Below, in pieces: positions 39,398 through 50,571 of a DNA stretch of 64,000 nt. Origin of the DNA: Companilactobacillus kimchiensis (GTDB taxonomy: Bacteria > Bacillota > Bacilli > Lactobacillales > Lactobacillaceae); NCBI RefSeq assembly GCF_001438805.1, contig NZ_JQCF01000001.1:186001-250000 (forward strand), given 5' to 3'. Each line of letters opens with the position of its first letter. Position 1 is the first letter of the stretch. A program made the position numbers and the translations under genes. A model generated the notes under the pieces. That model was not told the DNA's origin. It did no database searches and saw only the letters and a list, made by a program, of their open reading frames with translations.

Positions 39398-40537
39398 TTA
39401 TTCGCCTTTAAAGGCATCTTTTACTTTATTGAAAAAGTTACTATCTTTTTCTTTGATCTTGTCGCCACCTGCTTCAGCAAACTTCTTCAAAGCACTACGC
39501 TGTTCACCCGAAAGTTTACGAGGAGTCACAATATTAACAGTAACTTTTTGATCACCGATACTCTTACTATTGAGTACTGGTGCACCTTTACCACGTAATC
39601 TAAAGGTTGTTCCAGTTTGAGTACCACTTGGGATATTCAATTGAACTGGTCCATGAACAGTATTTACTTTGATATCATCACCCAAAGTAGCTTGTGGGAA
39701 ACTGATATTTACTGAGGCATAAATTGTTGATCCATCACGTCTGAACTCCTTGCTTGGAGCAACGTGAAAGACGATGTACAAATCACCATAAGGTCCACCG
39801 TTAGTTCCGGCTTCACCTTGACCATCTAAGCGCATTTGTTGTCCATCTTCGACACCAGCGGGAACGGTAACTTTAAGTTCGTGTTTTTCATTTACCTTAC
39901 CTGAGCCATGGCAAATATTACACTTGTCTTTAATTTCTTTACCAGTACCATTGCAGACATCACAAACAACTCTTGTACGCATACGGCCAAGTGGAGTTTG
40001 ACGGTCAACTTCTACATAACCTGAACCATGACACTTTGAACATGTTTCCGGATGAGTACCAGGTTTAGCACCAGAACCATCACAAGTTGAACATTCTTCT
40101 TCACGGTTGTAAGAAATGTTAGTTTTTTTACCGAAAACTCCCTCTTCAAAGGATAAATCCATTCGATATTGAAGATCGGAACCTTGTCTTGGGGCATTAG
40201 GATTTTGACGAGCAGCACCGCCACCGCCAAAGAATTGGCTAAAGATATCTTCGAATCCGCCGAACTGGTCAGAACCAGCCCCACCACCGAAGCCACCAAA
40301 TCCACCTTGGCCACCATTCATACCGGCAGAACCATATTGATCATATTGAGCACGTTTTTGAGGATCTTTTAATACTTCGTAGGCTGCATTAACTTCCTTA
40401 AACTTATCTTCAGCATCAGCGGCTTTATTCAAGTCAGGATGATACTTCTTTGAAAGTTTACGAAATGCCTTTCTTATATCATCATCAGAAGCGCTTTTAT
40501 CAACGCCTAGTACGTCATATGGATTTTTATCTGCCAT
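39398..40537 (-). CDS. dnaJ: Chaperone DnaJ
   Basis: 379 residues. J domain with HPD (KYHPDLNKA, about residue 33), a Gly/Phe-rich segment ([20 protein letters not shown]), four CxxCxGxG zinc repeats ([32 protein letters not shown]) and the substrate-binding C-terminus. It stimulates DnaK ATPase and delivers unfolded proteins. Last gene of the heat-shock operon, 124 bp after dnaK. Confidence 0.97.
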   Translation of the reverse strand: MADKNPYDVLGVDKSASDDDIRKAFRKLSKKYHPDLNKAADAEDKFKEVNAAYEVLKDPQKRAQYDQYGSAGMNGGQGGFGGFGGGAGSDQFGGFEDIFSQFFGGGGAARQNPNAPRQGSDLQYRMDLSFEEGVFGKKTNISYNREEECSTCDGSGAKPGTHPETCSKCHGSGYVEVDRQTPLGRMRTRVVCDVCNGTGKEIKDKCNICHGSGKVNEKHELKVTVPAGVEDGQQMRLDGQGEAGTNGGPYGDLYIVFHVAPSKEFRRDGSTIYASVNISFPQATLGDDIKVNTVHGPVQLNIPSGTQTGTTFRLRGKGAPVLNSKSIGDQKVTVNIVTPRKLSGEQRSALKKFAEAGGDKIKEKDSNFFNKVKDAFKGE

Positions 40538-40589
40538 TAAATCACCCTTACGTAACAGGACAAATTGTCCTATTCCTTTTTAACGCTCA

Positions 40590-40651
40590 AAAGAGCAGTT
40601 ATTGTTTTTACTATACCATAACTGGTTTTAGTAATTAAACCACTGCTCTTT
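40590..40651 (-). other. Large-loop hairpin between dnaK and dnaJ
   Basis: AAAGAGCAGT and ACTGCTCTTT pair perfectly over 10 bp around a loop of about 42 nt; U-rich sequence follows. A second palindrome (AGGACAA/TTGTCCT, about 40556-40571) lies nearer dnaJ. Together they may reduce readthrough from dnaK or protect the dnaK mRNA end. Confidence 0.5.
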
Positions 40652-40661
40652 TTCACACTTA

Positions 40662-42527
40662 TTATTTCTTATCTTTGTCAGGATCTACTTCTGAAAAGTC
40701 GCCATCAACGGTATTATCGTCTTTTGACTTCTTGCCATCAGTTGTTGAACCCTTATCAGCACCAGCGTCACCACCAGCAGCTTGTTGTGATTCCTGAGCT
40801 TGTTGATAAAGTTTTACAGATAGATCTTGAACAATCTTGTTCAAATCATCACGTTTCTTCTTCATATCTTCAAGGTCACCTGAGTCTTGAGCTTTCTTCA
40901 AAGCATCACGAGCATCTTGGGCTTTCTTGATTTCATCGTCAGAAACTTTACCTTTAACGTCTTTTAGAGTCTTGTCAGTTGCAAACAATGTTTGTTCAAC
41001 GTCATTCTTAACATCGACTTCTTCCTTACGTTTGTTATCTTCTTCTTCGTGTTCTTTAGCTTCCTTCATCATCTTGTCGACTTCTTCATCGCTCAAGCCT
41101 GATGAACTCTTGATAGTAATCTTTTGTTCCTTATTAGTACCCATATCTTTAGCAGAAACATTAACGATACCATTCTTATCAATATCAAATGTAACTTGGA
41201 TTTGAGGTACGCCACGAGGTGCAGCAGGAATATCTGTTAATTGAAAACGACCCAAAGTTTTGTTATCAGCGGCCATTGAACGTTCACCTTGTAACACGTG
41301 AATATCAACAGCACTTTGATTATCAGCAGCAGTTGAGAAGACTTGTGATTTACTTGTTGGGATAGTTGTATTTCTATCGATCAACTTAGTAAATACTCCA
41401 CCCATTGTTTCGATACCTAATGATAATGGTGTGACATCAAGTAAAACAACGTCTTTAACATCACCAGAGATAACACCACCTTGGATAGCAGCACCTAAAG
41501 CAACAGCTTCATCAGGGTTGATTGAGTGGTCTGGAGCTTTGCCAGTCCATTTAGCAACAGATTCTTGAACAGCAGGAATACGAGTTGAACCACCATTTAA
41601 GATAACCTTGTCAATATCAGCATTAGTTAAGTTTGCATCTTTCAAAGCGTTGTCAACAGGAGCCTTTGTTCTTTCAACAAGATCAGCTGTCAATTCATCA
41701 AACTTAGCACGTGTTAAAGTTTCTTCCAAGTGAAGTGGGCCATTAGCACCAGATGAAATAAATGGAAGACTAATTGATGTTTGGGCAACACCTGACAAAT
41801 CCTTCTTAGCTTTTTCAGCAGCATCCTTTAATCTTTGAAGAGCCATCTTATCTTGTCCCAAATCAACGCCATTCTTAGCCTTGAATTGTGCTACAAGCCA
41901 ATCGATGATCTTTTGGTCAAAATCATCACCACCAAGACGTGTATCACCATTTGTTGAAAGTACTTCGAAGACACCATCACCTAATTGAAGGATAGAAACA
42001 TCAAATGTACCACCACCAAGATCATAAACAAGAACTTTTTCGTCACCCTTGTCATTATCAAGACCATAAGCAAGTGCTGAAGCTGTTGGTTCGTTAACGA
42101 TACGTTGAACGTTTAAACCAGCAATTTTACCAGCATCCTTAGTAGCTTGTCTTTGTGAATCATCGAAGTATGCAGGAACTGTAATAACAGCATCTGTAAC
42201 TGGTTCACCAAGGTAGTCTTCTGAGAACTTCTTGATATGTTGCAAAATGAAAGCTGAAATTTCTTGTGGTGTGTAATCCTTACCAGCTACAGAAACTTTG
42301 TATCCAGCTTCACCCATATGACGCTTGATTGATGAAACTGTATCAGGGTTAGTAATTGCTTGTCTCTTTGCAACTTCACCAACTTGAATTTCACCATCTT
42401 TGAAAGCAACAACTGAAGGAGTTGTTCTTGCGCCTTCTGGATTAGTAATAATTTTTGGAGAGCCACCTTCTAGAACGGCTACAGCAGAGTTTGTAGTACC
42501 TAAATCAATACCAATAACTTTTGACAT
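40662..42527 (-). CDS. dnaK: Chaperone DnaK (Hsp70)
   Basis: 621 residues. ATPase signatures [14 protein letters not shown] at the N-terminus, [14 protein letters not shown] and [14 protein letters not shown]. The substrate-binding domain follows the [13 protein letters not shown] linker, and the C-terminus is Gln/Ala/Gly-rich then acidic ([13 protein letters not shown]). Shorter Gram-positive form lacking the insertion of proteobacterial DnaK. Works with GrpE and DnaJ encoded beside it; controlled through the HrcA-CIRCE operon promoter. Confidence 0.98.
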   Translation of the reverse strand: MSKVIGIDLGTTNSAVAVLEGGSPKIITNPEGARTTPSVVAFKDGEIQVGEVAKRQAITNPDTVSSIKRHMGEAGYKVSVAGKDYTPQEISAFILQHIKKFSEDYLGEPVTDAVITVPAYFDDSQRQATKDAGKIAGLNVQRIVNEPTASALAYGLDNDKGDEKVLVYDLGGGTFDVSILQLGDGVFEVLSTNGDTRLGGDDFDQKIIDWLVAQFKAKNGVDLGQDKMALQRLKDAAEKAKKDLSGVAQTSISLPFISSGANGPLHLEETLTRAKFDELTADLVERTKAPVDNALKDANLTNADIDKVILNGGSTRIPAVQESVAKWTGKAPDHSINPDEAVALGAAIQGGVISGDVKDVVLLDVTPLSLGIETMGGVFTKLIDRNTTIPTSKSQVFSTAADNQSAVDIHVLQGERSMAADNKTLGRFQLTDIPAAPRGVPQIQVTFDIDKNGIVNVSAKDMGTNKEQKITIKSSSGLSDEEVDKMMKEAKEHEEEDNKRKEEVDVKNDVEQTLFATDKTLKDVKGKVSDDEIKKAQDARDALKKAQDSGDLEDMKKKRDDLNKIVQDLSVKLYQQAQESQQAAGGDAGADKGSTTDGKKSKDDNTVDGDFSEVDPDKDKK

Positions 42528-42573
42528 AAACCTAAACCTCTTTTTAATTTTTTTATATTATTAATTAACTATT

Positions 42574-43140
42574 TTATTGTGCAACAACGACCATTGCAGG
42601 ACGTAATACACGATCATCTAACTTATAACCTTTTTGAAGCACTTGAACTACGGTATCTTTTTGATGTTTATCATCAGCAGGAACCGTTTGAACAGCCTGA
42701 CTAAATGTTGGATCAAATGTCTCACCGGCATTGTCAATTACAGTCACATGATTATTTTCCAAAGCTTTAACCATATGTTGTTGTACCATTTCAATACCCT
42801 TCTTGAGTTGCTTGCTGGCATCGTCGTCAGCATCAACAGCTAGGGCACGTTCAAGATTATCAATCACTGGAAGGATTTCAGTTGCCAGCTTTTGACCATC
42901 ATATTTAAGAATTCCAGCAACTTCTTTTTTATGACGTTTATTCATATTTTGAATTTCAGCTTGGTATCTGAGTAGATCATCTTGTAGATCTGAATTTTTG
43001 GCTTTAAGATCTTTGATTTCTTGATCTTTGGGATCTTTACCAGCATCGTCTTTCTTAGCTGATTTCTCAGCCTTTTCATCAGTCTTTGGAGCTGCTTGTT
43101 TAGCAGTCTTCAAATCTTGATTTTTTTCTTTATCTGCCAT
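42574..43140 (-). CDS. grpE: Nucleotide exchange factor GrpE
   Basis: 188 residues. Long N-terminal charged, Lys-rich coiled region (KTDEKAEKSAKKDD, then LKAKNSDLQDDLLRYQAEIQN) and the GrpE core with NMNKRHKKEV, ILPVIDNLERAL and the C-terminal beta domain ending VLQKGYKLDDRVLRPAMVVV. It releases ADP from DnaK. Located between hrcA and dnaK, 16 and 46 bp away, in the same operon. Confidence 0.96.
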   Translation of the reverse strand: MADKEKNQDLKTAKQAAPKTDEKAEKSAKKDDAGKDPKDQEIKDLKAKNSDLQDDLLRYQAEIQNMNKRHKKEVAGILKYDGQKLATEILPVIDNLERALAVDADDDASKQLKKGIEMVQQHMVKALENNHVTVIDNAGETFDPTFSQAVQTVPADDKHQKDTVVQVLQKGYKLDDRVLRPAMVVVAQ

Positions 43141-43156
43141 TACTTCCTCCTAAATT

Positions 43157-44203
43157 TCAAGAATCATCGTATCTCGAATAATAATCAATCAATCTTTTGG
43201 CTAGTTCGCCACGAAATTCTCCTAACAAACCAATCAACTGTGAATAATGCATTGACGTTGGCCCTAATAAAGCAATAACACCTTTACCATGGTGACCAAC
43301 ATCATAATTAGCAGTAATAATACTATAATTTTTCAATGCATCACTACCTAATTCACTTCCAAGACGAACATGAATTCCGTCATCAGAAATACTTGGATCC
43401 AACAGTTTTCTCAAATCAGTACTTTGATTCATGATTGAGAATAACGATTGAACTTGTGAGAGATCTTCGTTATTAGCATAGTTTAAAAGATTTAATTGTC
43501 CATCAACATAATACTTCTCTGATCCTGCTTTTTTGAAAAGCTGATCCATCATATCCAACAAACCATCAGTTGAATACATGTATTCTGAAAGAATCGCTGG
43601 AACATCATTGTGAAGCATTTGGATAACCTTAGTTAACGGTTGTCCAACTAATTTATCATTCACAATATTTACGATTTTTTCAATTATAGAAGTATCAAAA
43701 TCATCATCGATTGTATAAATATTATTCTCAACATTATTATCACTAGTGACAATGATTGCCATCAGCTGATGTGGATTCAAGGGAACAATTCTAAATCCTG
43801 TCAACAGGATCGAACCACTCTCTGGTCCTAATGTGATTGCTGTGTAACTTGTTAAATGAGATAAAATTTTGGCAGATTGTTCAATAATGTCATCAATTTG
43901 ATGATATGTCTTACCAAAATCCTCGTCAATTCTTTGTGCAATATCTTGCGGTACACTGGTTGGTTGCACCAGATGATCAAGATAATAGCGATATCCCATT
44001 GCTGAAGGAATTCTACCTGATGAAAGATGGGTCTTTTCTAGATAACCAACTTCCTCAAGCATTGCCATTTCATTTCTGATGGTCGCAGAACTTACATGAA
44101 AAGGTAATTCATTCATCAATGTCTTCGAACCAACCGGCTGGCCGGTATCTGTAAATATGCGCACGACTTCTCTCAAGATTGCATCTTGACGTTGTGATAG
44201 CAT
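43157..44203 (-). CDS. hrcA: Heat-inducible transcription repressor HrcA
   Basis: The start chosen is ATG at 44203 (MLSQRQDAILREVVRIF), behind GGAGG; the frame extends upstream into the CIRCE element without a site. 348 residues: N-terminal winged helix (SSATIRNEMAMLEEVGYLEKTHLSSGR) and GAF-like dimerisation domain, ending RLIDYYSRYD. It binds CIRCE and represses this operon until GroEL becomes limiting in stress. First gene of hrcA-grpE-dnaK-dnaJ. Confidence 0.97.
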   Translation of the reverse strand: MLSQRQDAILREVVRIFTDTGQPVGSKTLMNELPFHVSSATIRNEMAMLEEVGYLEKTHLSSGRIPSAMGYRYYLDHLVQPTSVPQDIAQRIDEDFGKTYHQIDDIIEQSAKILSHLTSYTAITLGPESGSILLTGFRIVPLNPHQLMAIIVTSDNNVENNIYTIDDDFDTSIIEKIVNIVNDKLVGQPLTKVIQMLHNDVPAILSEYMYSTDGLLDMMDQLFKKAGSEKYYVDGQLNLLNYANNEDLSQVQSLFSIMNQSTDLRKLLDPSISDDGIHVRLGSELGSDALKNYSIITANYDVGHHGKGVIALLGPTSMHYSQLIGLLGEFRGELAKRLIDYYSRYDDS

Positions 44204-44219
44204 TATACCGTCCTCCTTT

Positions 44220-44246
44220 TTAGCACTATTCATACCTGAGTGCTAA
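44220..44246. promoter_or_regulatory. CIRCE operator
   Basis: TTAGCACTC-N9-TAGTGCTAA on the minus strand, one mismatch from the perfect TTAGCACTC-N9-GAGTGCTAA palindrome. It lies between the promoter and hrcA, the standard HrcA target. Confidence 0.95.
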
Positions 44247-44254
44247 CAATGTAA

Positions 44255-44283
44255 AATATAACAATCTATCCTAATAGTGTCAA
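44255..44283 (-). promoter_or_regulatory. SigA promoter of the hrcA operon
   Basis: TTGACA (44278-44283), 17-bp spacer, TATATT (44255-44260) on the minus strand. The CIRCE element starts 8 bp downstream of the -10. Confidence 0.88.
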
Positions 44284-44351
44284 GTCTGCACGCTCAATTT
44301 TTTAAATTATTTCCAGTATTTTCTTTTAAATCGTAATTGTCCTGAATTATA

Positions 44352-44382
44352 GCAAAAAAGAACCCAAATTATTATCGGGTTC
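44352..44382 (-). terminator. Intrinsic terminator after ribF
   Basis: Stem GAACCC/GGGTTC with an 11-nt loop followed by TTTTTTG on the minus strand. Confidence 0.85.
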
Positions 44383-44392
44383 TCCTAATTAT

Positions 44393-45319
44393 CTATAAAG
44401 CTTTAATGGTATTTTTCTTATCGATTTCTAATTGTTTAACTAATCCGGCAGCATCAGCAAACTTTACCTCACCACGAAGATACTTGACCCACTCTATTTC
44501 CACATGCTGACCATAGATATCTTCGTCAAAATCAAAGATATTAGCTTCGATCGTCACACCGGTGTTCTCTTTGAAAGTAACATTATAACCAACTGAGGTC
44601 ATCGCTGAATACCAAGTATCGTTGATCTTGATCCTAGTAGCATAAACACCAATCGCTGGGACTAACTGACAACCATCAACTGAAATATTAGCAGTTGGAT
44701 AACCTAAAGTTCTACCCCTTTGCAAGCCATGGATCACGGTTCCTTGATTCTGATAAGTATAACCGAGAAACATATTAGCTGTTTCAATGTGACCGTTGGT
44801 TAGAAACTCCTTGATTGCACTAGAACCAATTTTTTGACCATTGATCAATTGTTCTGGCACTGTAATTGTCGCAAATTTTCCTTGAGCGTAGTTGGGCAAG
44901 GTCTGCATATTGGCGACATCCTTTTTACCATATGTATAGTCAAATCCAGCGATTACATACTTTGCATTCAAGGCAATCATATATTGATCCACAAATGCTT
45001 GCGGTTTTAGTTGTGCAAAGATGTCACTGAACTCGACAAAATAAAGGTAATCTACCCCTAATTTTTCAATTAGTTGTGCTTTACGTTCCATGGTCGATAG
45101 ATACCTATAATCTTTTTCGTGCTGATAGACAGTTCTTGGTGAACGGTCAAAGGTTAATAAAACTGATTTTAAATTATGCTGTTTAGCCAATTCAACTCCA
45201 GTCTCAATTACCTTTTGATGTCCCAAATGTACCCCATCAAAGAACCCCATGATCAAAGCTGTATCTTCTAGGGGACGTTGTGTTTTGAGCAACGGATGTT
45301 TAACGTTTATAATCTGCAT
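44393..45319 (-). CDS. ribF: Bifunctional riboflavin kinase / FAD synthetase
   Basis: 308 residues. N-terminal FAD synthetase: GFFDGVHLGHQKVI nucleotide-binding motif near residue 27 and GSSAIKEFLTNG. C-terminal riboflavin kinase: GLQRGRTLGYPTANI and the late VEANIFDFDEDIYG. It makes FMN and FAD. It follows truB by 12 bases; truB-ribF is a widely conserved pair. Confidence 0.96.
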   Translation of the reverse strand: MQIINVKHPLLKTQRPLEDTALIMGFFDGVHLGHQKVIETGVELAKQHNLKSVLLTFDRSPRTVYQHEKDYRYLSTMERKAQLIEKLGVDYLYFVEFSDIFAQLKPQAFVDQYMIALNAKYVIAGFDYTYGKKDVANMQTLPNYAQGKFATITVPEQLINGQKIGSSAIKEFLTNGHIETANMFLGYTYQNQGTVIHGLQRGRTLGYPTANISVDGCQLVPAIGVYATRIKINDTWYSAMTSVGYNVTFKENTGVTIEANIFDFDEDIYGQHVEIEWVKYLRGEVKFADAAGLVKQLEIDKKNTIKAL

Positions 45320-45331
45320 TTTTAATCTCTT

Positions 45332-46240
45332 TTACTTATTATTCAATAACATTAAATCCGGTATCCACATATCTCTTACATTATCATACTTGTAAATGGC
45401 TTTAGTAACACCAGCTCGCATAACCCGTAGTTGTTTAGTTTTGTCGGAATCAATTTCTTCCAAAAAGCCACCATGAGAAACGCGCACTTCCCATTCTTCA
45501 TCGGTCAATTCATGAGCTGGAACATCGGCTAAGACATCATCAATTGTTCTCAAAAAGCTCAGGTCGTTATTATCCATCATTTCTTCAATTTGACCAAGCG
45601 TGAAAGTTTCACCAATTTCAAAACCAGCGCTCTTAACTCTAGTCAATTGAGACATAAAGGCAGGATAACCTAAACTATGACCAAATTCGACTGCTAATGT
45701 ACGTACATAAGTCCCTTTAGAACATTTAACATGGAAACGAAGTGTCTGATAGCCAGTAGTTTCATCAAAAATTGGTTCATCCATAATATGAAAATCATAA
45801 ATATGAATCTGACGCTCAGGACGTTCCACTTCTAATCCAGCTCGAGCATATTCATAAAGTTTTTTCCCATTAACCCGAACTGCTGAAAACATTGGTGGAA
45901 TCTGGGTAATATCTCCGGTCATTTTTGCAAAGATTTCATTAAACTCGTCAATCGTAAAAGGTTTGTCTAGTTTCTTTTCCTCAACCGTACTTCCTTCACG
46001 GTCCTCAGTTGTGGTCGAACGACCCAAAGTTATTTCACCCTCATACTCTTTAGCAGAGCCTGTAAGCGTGTTTACCAGTTTTGTTGCCTGACCCACGCAA
46101 ATTGGTAGAACACCATTTACCAGTGGATCTAGTGTCCCTGTATGACCAATCTTTCTTGTATGCAATACTTTTCTTAATTTATAAACATAATCAGAACTTG
46201 TTTGACCAATTTCTTTATTTAATGGAATTACTCCGTCCAT
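45332..46240 (-). CDS. truB: tRNA pseudouridine(55) synthase
   Basis: 302 residues. Motif GVIPLNKEIGQTSSDYV at the start and the catalytic KIGHTGTLDPLVNGVLPI with the nucleophilic Asp (about residue 40). It forms pseudouridine 55 in the T loop of tRNAs. Located between rbfA (138 bp away, behind a likely terminator) and ribF, its operon partner. Confidence 0.97.
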   Translation of the reverse strand: MDGVIPLNKEIGQTSSDYVYKLRKVLHTRKIGHTGTLDPLVNGVLPICVGQATKLVNTLTGSAKEYEGEITLGRSTTTEDREGSTVEEKKLDKPFTIDEFNEIFAKMTGDITQIPPMFSAVRVNGKKLYEYARAGLEVERPERQIHIYDFHIMDEPIFDETTGYQTLRFHVKCSKGTYVRTLAVEFGHSLGYPAFMSQLTRVKSAGFEIGETFTLGQIEEMMDNNDLSFLRTIDDVLADVPAHELTDEEWEVRVSHGGFLEEIDSDKTKQLRVMRAGVTKAIYKYDNVRDMWIPDLMLLNNK

Positions 46241-46314
46241 AATAAATCCTCATCTCGTCGTAGTATCTTTCAACAATTTTACTAGTTATTTTTAATAATG
46301 AAAAGGATTACTTA

Positions 46315-46349
46315 AACAAAAAAGATAGCCAATACCCGCAATGGATACC
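46315..46349 (-). terminator. Probable terminator after rbfA
   Basis: Imperfect stem GGTA-CCA/TGG-TATC around a 7- to 9-nt loop followed by TTTTTTG on the minus strand. Confidence 0.5.
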
Positions 46350-46378
46350 GTCTACCTTTAGTTTAGTATTTATACAAA

Positions 46379-46738
46379 TTAACGATTTGCTTCGTCTTGA
46401 TGCATCTTAGCAATTAATTGATCGATCTTCTCACCATAACGCACTGATTGATCTTGTTTAAATTCAAGTTCAGGCACTTTGTATAAAGTTAATTTTTGAC
46501 CCAACTCACGTCTGATCAATCCAGTAGCTTTATCCAAACCAGCTTGAGTTTTTTCAACATCACTGGCCTTCTCTGAAAGAATACTGTAATAGATGGTTGC
46601 TTGTTGCAAATCACCTGTCATTTCAACGCCTGTAACAGTAACACCTTGTACTCTAGGGTCACGAACACGTTTCAAAAGAATATCATTAACTTCTTTTTGA
46701 ATCTCTTGTTCAACACGACCAATTCTATGTTTAACCAT
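46379..46738 (-). CDS. rbfA: Ribosome-binding factor A
   Basis: The start is ATG at 46738 ([17 protein letters not shown]) behind AGGAGG; the longer frame upstream lacks a site. 119 residues of the KH-like RbfA family: [18 protein letters not shown] and a [15 protein letters not shown] strand-helix. It assists late 30S maturation near the 5' end of 16S rRNA. A 230-bp gap with a terminator separates it from infB, so here it is not cotranscribed with infB. Confidence 0.95.
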   Translation of the reverse strand: MVKHRIGRVEQEIQKEVNDILLKRVRDPRVQGVTVTGVEMTGDLQQATIYYSILSEKASDVEKTQAGLDKATGLIRRELGQKLTLYKVPELEFKQDQSVRYGEKIDQLIAKMHQDEANR

Positions 46739-46913
46739 ATTAATCCTCCTACTAAAAAACTTTGCATTGCTAATTAGCAATTTATTTATCTAACAGTTTT
46801 TACAACTGCTTTTTTTAATCATCACTGCTTGATTATATCACTACTATTTCGAAAAGATAAAGCAGTTAGGACACAACTATCTTTTTCATTAACTTGGACT
46901 TTTGTTTAATTAT

Positions 46914-46953
46914 AAAAATGGCGTTAACTCAAAATCGAGTCAACGCCATTTTT
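46914..46953 (-). terminator. Terminator of the rimP-nusA-infB operon
   Basis: Near-perfect 12-bp stem TGGCGTTGACTC/GAGTTAACGCCA with T runs on both strands. It could also serve as the upstream insulator of rbfA. Confidence 0.88.
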
Positions 46954-47010
46954 ACATTAATACTCGGAGTAAATATGTTCTACTCTTTATTTATTAGTTG
47001 AAGATTTTAA

Positions 47011-49938
47011 TTATTTAACAGGAACTTCTTCCATTACATAAGCTTCGATTTCATCGTTGATCTTAATATCGTTGTAGTTTTCGATTGTGACACCACATTC
47101 GAATCCTGCACCAACTTCTTTAACATCATCTTTGAATCGTTTAAGTGAAGCAAGCTTACCTTCAGTGACAACAACGCCATCTCTGATAAGTCTGATTCCA
47201 CTATCACGTTGAATCTTACCAGTATTTACTAAACAACCAGCAATTGTACCGATCTTAGAAACATTGTATGTTTCACGGACAGTTAAATTACCAATAATCT
47301 TTTCTTCATAAACTGGTTCAAGCATACCCTTCATGGCTGCTTCAATTTCATCGATAGCCTTGTAAATAACTCTGTGAAGACGGATATCAACATTTTCATC
47401 TTTAGCTTGGATCTTAGCTTGAGCAGTTGGACGAACATTAAATCCGATGATGATAGCATTACTTGCAGAAGCAAGGTTAACATCACTTTCAGTAATAGCA
47501 CCAACGGCTTGATGAATGATATTGACACGTACACCTTCAACATCGATTTTCTTCAAACTTCCGGCAATGGCTTCAGCAGAACCTTGAACATCGGCTTTGA
47601 TAATAACGTCGACTTGTTTAAGTTCTCCTTCTTTCATTGTTTCGAATAAGTTATCAAGTGTTACAGGGTTAGTGTTTTGACGTTCCTTTTGAAGGGCCCG
47701 ACTAGCACGTTCTTCACCGGCTGCACGAGCTGTCTTCTCATCATCGAAGACAACAAACTTATCAGCTGATTCTGGAACATCATTTAAACCTGTAACTTCA
47801 ACTGGTTCAGAAGGTAAGGCTTTTTCAATTTCAACACCCTTGTAGTTAGTCATTGTTCTAACACGACCAAAGGTATTACCGACAACGATTGGGTCACCGA
47901 CATGAAGTGTACCTTGTTGTACCAATAGTGATGCAACAGGTCCACGACCCTTGTCCAACTTAGCTTCAATAACTGTACCAATAGCTTTTTGTTTAGGATT
48001 TGCTTTCAATTCCAAAACATCAGCTTCTAGTAAAATCATTTCCAACAATTCATCGATATTTGTACCGACTTTAGCTGAAATGTTAACAAAGATAGTGTCA
48101 CCACCATAGCTTTCTGGAACAAGATCATACTTCATAAGTTCTTCAGTTACGTGTTGAGGGTTAGCGCCAGCCTTATCGATCTTATTGATAGCTACGATGA
48201 TAGGGTCATTTGCGGCCTTAGCATGGTTGATAGCTTCAATAGTCTGTGGCATAACACCATCATCAGCTGCAACAACTAGGATAACGATATCAGTGATATC
48301 AGCACCACGAGCACGCATATTAGTAAAGGCAGCATGTCCTGGAGTATCCAAGAAGGTAATCATTCTATCCTTAAGACGAACTTGGTAAGCACCGATATGT
48401 TGTGTGATACCACCGGCTTCACCTTCAGTAACGTGAGTATGTCTTAAATGATCAAGTAAGGTTGTCTTACCATGATCAACGTGTCCCATGATAGTAACAA
48501 CGGGAGGACGTGTAGCAAGATTTTCAGTTGTATTAACTTCAGCATCAAAATACTTGTCAATATCGGCAACATCTTCTTGAACTTTTTCTACTGCTTCAAT
48601 ACCGTAATCAGTAGCCAATAATTCAATAGTATCCTTGTCTAATGACTTGTTTTGGTTGATCATGATACCCAACATAAACAACTTTTTAACAATTTCGGCT
48701 GGTTCTCTATGAATCAACTTACCAATATCTTGAGCGTTCATACCAACGGAATAATTCAATGTTTCTGGTAATGGACGATCTTTTCTTTGTGGCATGATCT
48801 TCTTAGGTTCATTGTTATTACGTTGACGTTGTTGACGCTTGCGATCTTTCTTCTTCTTACGACTACCAAATGGGTTGGCCAAGTTAGTTCTGTGACCAAA
48901 GTCACGAGTGTTATTAGTTGGCTTAGCCTTCTTATACTCTGGCTTTGGAACATTAACATTAGCTGTTGTCTTTGGAGCTTCTTTAGCCTTTGAGGCAGCA
49001 GCATTATTATTATTTGGTCTTCTGTTTTGAGTATTGTTAGTAGAATTATTGTTACGGTTATTAGTACTGTGATTGTTGTTGTTATTATTTCTGTTGAAGC
49101 GGTTTTCACCACTTGCATTGTTATTTGGACGGTGACTGTTAGTAGTATTTCTATGTGCATTGTCACCACTAGGACGACTTGTATGGTTGTTAGCAGGTCT
49201 AGTTGGATGACTAGGAATACGTGAAGCATCTTGAATATTTGTCTTAAATTGTTCTAGATACTTGTTACCAGCACTTTGTCTTGGACGTGGAGCTTGACTT
49301 TGTGCGGTTGGACGATCACGTCTGTTATTATTACGGCTGCGGTTATCACGTGATTGTGGACGATTATTGTTGTTATTATTTCTGTTATCGTTTGGACGAT
49401 TACGGTTATCACGTGACTGTGGATTTGAAGTATTGGTTCTGTTATTAGTACTGTTGTTGTGTGTACTATTGCTATTTGTAGTAGTAGCAGTGCCATTGTT
49501 AGGACGGTGACTATTATTATTGCTGTTTGGACGATTACTGTTGGATGTGTGATTATTGTTGTTGCGATGGTCAAAATGACCGTTACCCTTATTAGCATCT
49601 CTTCTTACAGCAGTAATCTTAATCTTAGTCTTGTGGTCACCTGAACTTTGATTACTACCTTCGTGTTTGACATCTGCAGACTTAGCTGGTTGTGCAGTGT
49701 GACTTGCAGTTGTAGGCTTTGCAGCTGGTTTAACAGCTGGTTTGGCTGGTGTTACTGGCTTAGCAGCAACTGGTTTCTTACCACCCTTTAAATTACCTAC
49801 GATTTTCTTTTCAGCACTTTCATCTACTGATGACATATGGTTTTTAACATCAATACCCAATTTTTCAGCGGCATCGATTACTACTTGATTCTCAACACTA
49901 TTTTCTTTTGCAATAGTATAAATTCTCTTTTTGACCAT
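47011..49938 (-). CDS. infB: Translation initiation factor IF-2
   Basis: 975 residues. Short N-terminal IF2-N domain ([20 protein letters not shown]), then a linker of about 320 residues extremely rich in Asn, Ser, His, Arg and Thr. The G domain shows [15 protein letters not shown] near residue 485, DTPGHAAF and NKIDKAG; the second IF2-N and the C-terminal domains are normal. It places initiator tRNA on the 30S subunit. The Asn-rich linker replaces the usual Lys/Glu/Pro-rich one. End of the nusA operon. Confidence 0.96.
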   Translation of the reverse strand: MVKKRIYTIAKENSVENQVVIDAAEKLGIDVKNHMSSVDESAEKKIVGNLKGGKKPVAAKPVTPAKPAVKPAAKPTTASHTAQPAKSADVKHEGSNQSSGDHKTKIKITAVRRDANKGNGHFDHRNNNNHTSNSNRPNSNNNSHRPNNGTATTTNSNSTHNNSTNNRTNTSNPQSRDNRNRPNDNRNNNNNNRPQSRDNRSRNNNRRDRPTAQSQAPRPRQSAGNKYLEQFKTNIQDASRIPSHPTRPANNHTSRPSGDNAHRNTTNSHRPNNNASGENRFNRNNNNNNHSTNNRNNNSTNNTQNRRPNNNNAAASKAKEAPKTTANVNVPKPEYKKAKPTNNTRDFGHRTNLANPFGSRKKKKDRKRQQRQRNNNEPKKIMPQRKDRPLPETLNYSVGMNAQDIGKLIHREPAEIVKKLFMLGIMINQNKSLDKDTIELLATDYGIEAVEKVQEDVADIDKYFDAEVNTTENLATRPPVVTIMGHVDHGKTTLLDHLRHTHVTEGEAGGITQHIGAYQVRLKDRMITFLDTPGHAAFTNMRARGADITDIVILVVAADDGVMPQTIEAINHAKAANDPIIVAINKIDKAGANPQHVTEELMKYDLVPESYGGDTIFVNISAKVGTNIDELLEMILLEADVLELKANPKQKAIGTVIEAKLDKGRGPVASLLVQQGTLHVGDPIVVGNTFGRVRTMTNYKGVEIEKALPSEPVEVTGLNDVPESADKFVVFDDEKTARAAGEERASRALQKERQNTNPVTLDNLFETMKEGELKQVDVIIKADVQGSAEAIAGSLKKIDVEGVRVNIIHQAVGAITESDVNLASASNAIIIGFNVRPTAQAKIQAKDENVDIRLHRVIYKAIDEIEAAMKGMLEPVYEEKIIGNLTVRETYNVSKIGTIAGCLVNTGKIQRDSGIRLIRDGVVVTEGKLASLKRFKDDVKEVGAGFECGVTIENYNDIKINDEIEAYVMEEVPVK

Positions 49939-49951
49939 CCTATCACTCTCC

Positions 49952-50248
49952 TTAATTGTCCATAATTTGTTTTAACCTTTTAGCAAATCCGTTATCAGTT
50001 ATTCCAATAACTTTTCTATCTCTTCCAATAGCCGCTTTTAACGCCATACTGTCAATTGTATCTACCACAGGTACATTATAATAACTTGCCTTATTGTGCA
50101 AATCTTTTTTTGTCCGGTCGCTACAATCACTTGCCATAATGACTAACTTAACCTCACCACTGCGAACACCGTTGAGAGTTATCTCAGTTCCACTAATTGT
50201 CTTACGTGCTCTGACTGCGAGTCCTAAAAAGTTTAAGAAGGCATCCAT
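49952..50248 (-). CDS. ylxQ: L7Ae-family ribosomal/RNA-binding protein YlxQ
   Basis: 98 residues. L7Ae/L30e fold: [37 protein letters not shown] and the C-terminal [19 protein letters not shown]. Likely a K-turn RNA-binding protein associated with ribosomes or RNase P-like complexes; the precise role is open. Sits between ylxR, with which it overlaps by one base, and infB. Confidence 0.93.
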   Translation of the reverse strand: MDAFLNFLGLAVRARKTISGTEITLNGVRSGEVKLVIMASDCSDRTKKDLHNKASYYNVPVVDTIDSMALKAAIGRDRKVIGITDNGFAKRLKQIMDN

Positions 50249-50565
50249 TAGTGTTTTTTACCTAGATCCCCAAAGAGATCCATTCTAGCCTTTTGATGAT
50301 CAACAAAGTCGAATAGTTCATCATAGAAATCAGCTGGTACTGTATGTGAGAACACTTTTTCAAGTGATTTTTTAGACTTTGCAGCTTTGATGGCTTCTGG
50401 ATCCAACCCAACGTAAGCACCACGACCAGGTTTTTTACCGGTAGGATCTATTGAAACATTGCCCTCTTTATCTTTGACAATTCTTACCATTTCTCTTTTA
50501 GGATACATCTTGTTTGTCAAAATATCTTTTCGCATTGGTAGCTTACGAGTTGTCAAATCCATCAC
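50248..50565 (-). CDS. ylxR: YlxR (DUF448) RNA-binding protein
   Basis: 105 residues. DUF448 features: RKLPMRKDILTNKMYPKREMVRIVKDKEG and the conserved GRGAYVGLD motif (about residue 50). YlxR is reported as a nucleoid- or RNase P-associated regulator in Bacillus. Encoded between nusA and ylxQ with 7- and 1-base junctions, so part of the operon. Confidence 0.93.
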   Translation of the reverse strand: MMDLTTRKLPMRKDILTNKMYPKREMVRIVKDKEGNVSIDPTGKKPGRGAYVGLDPEAIKAAKSKKSLEKVFSHTVPADFYDELFDFVDHQKARMDLFGDLGKKH

Positions 50566-50571
50566 CCCTTT

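Noticed and set aside
48756-49598. Alternative frames through the Asn-rich part of infB
   Set aside because: Open only because AAY-rich codons avoid stops in other frames; no initiation signals.
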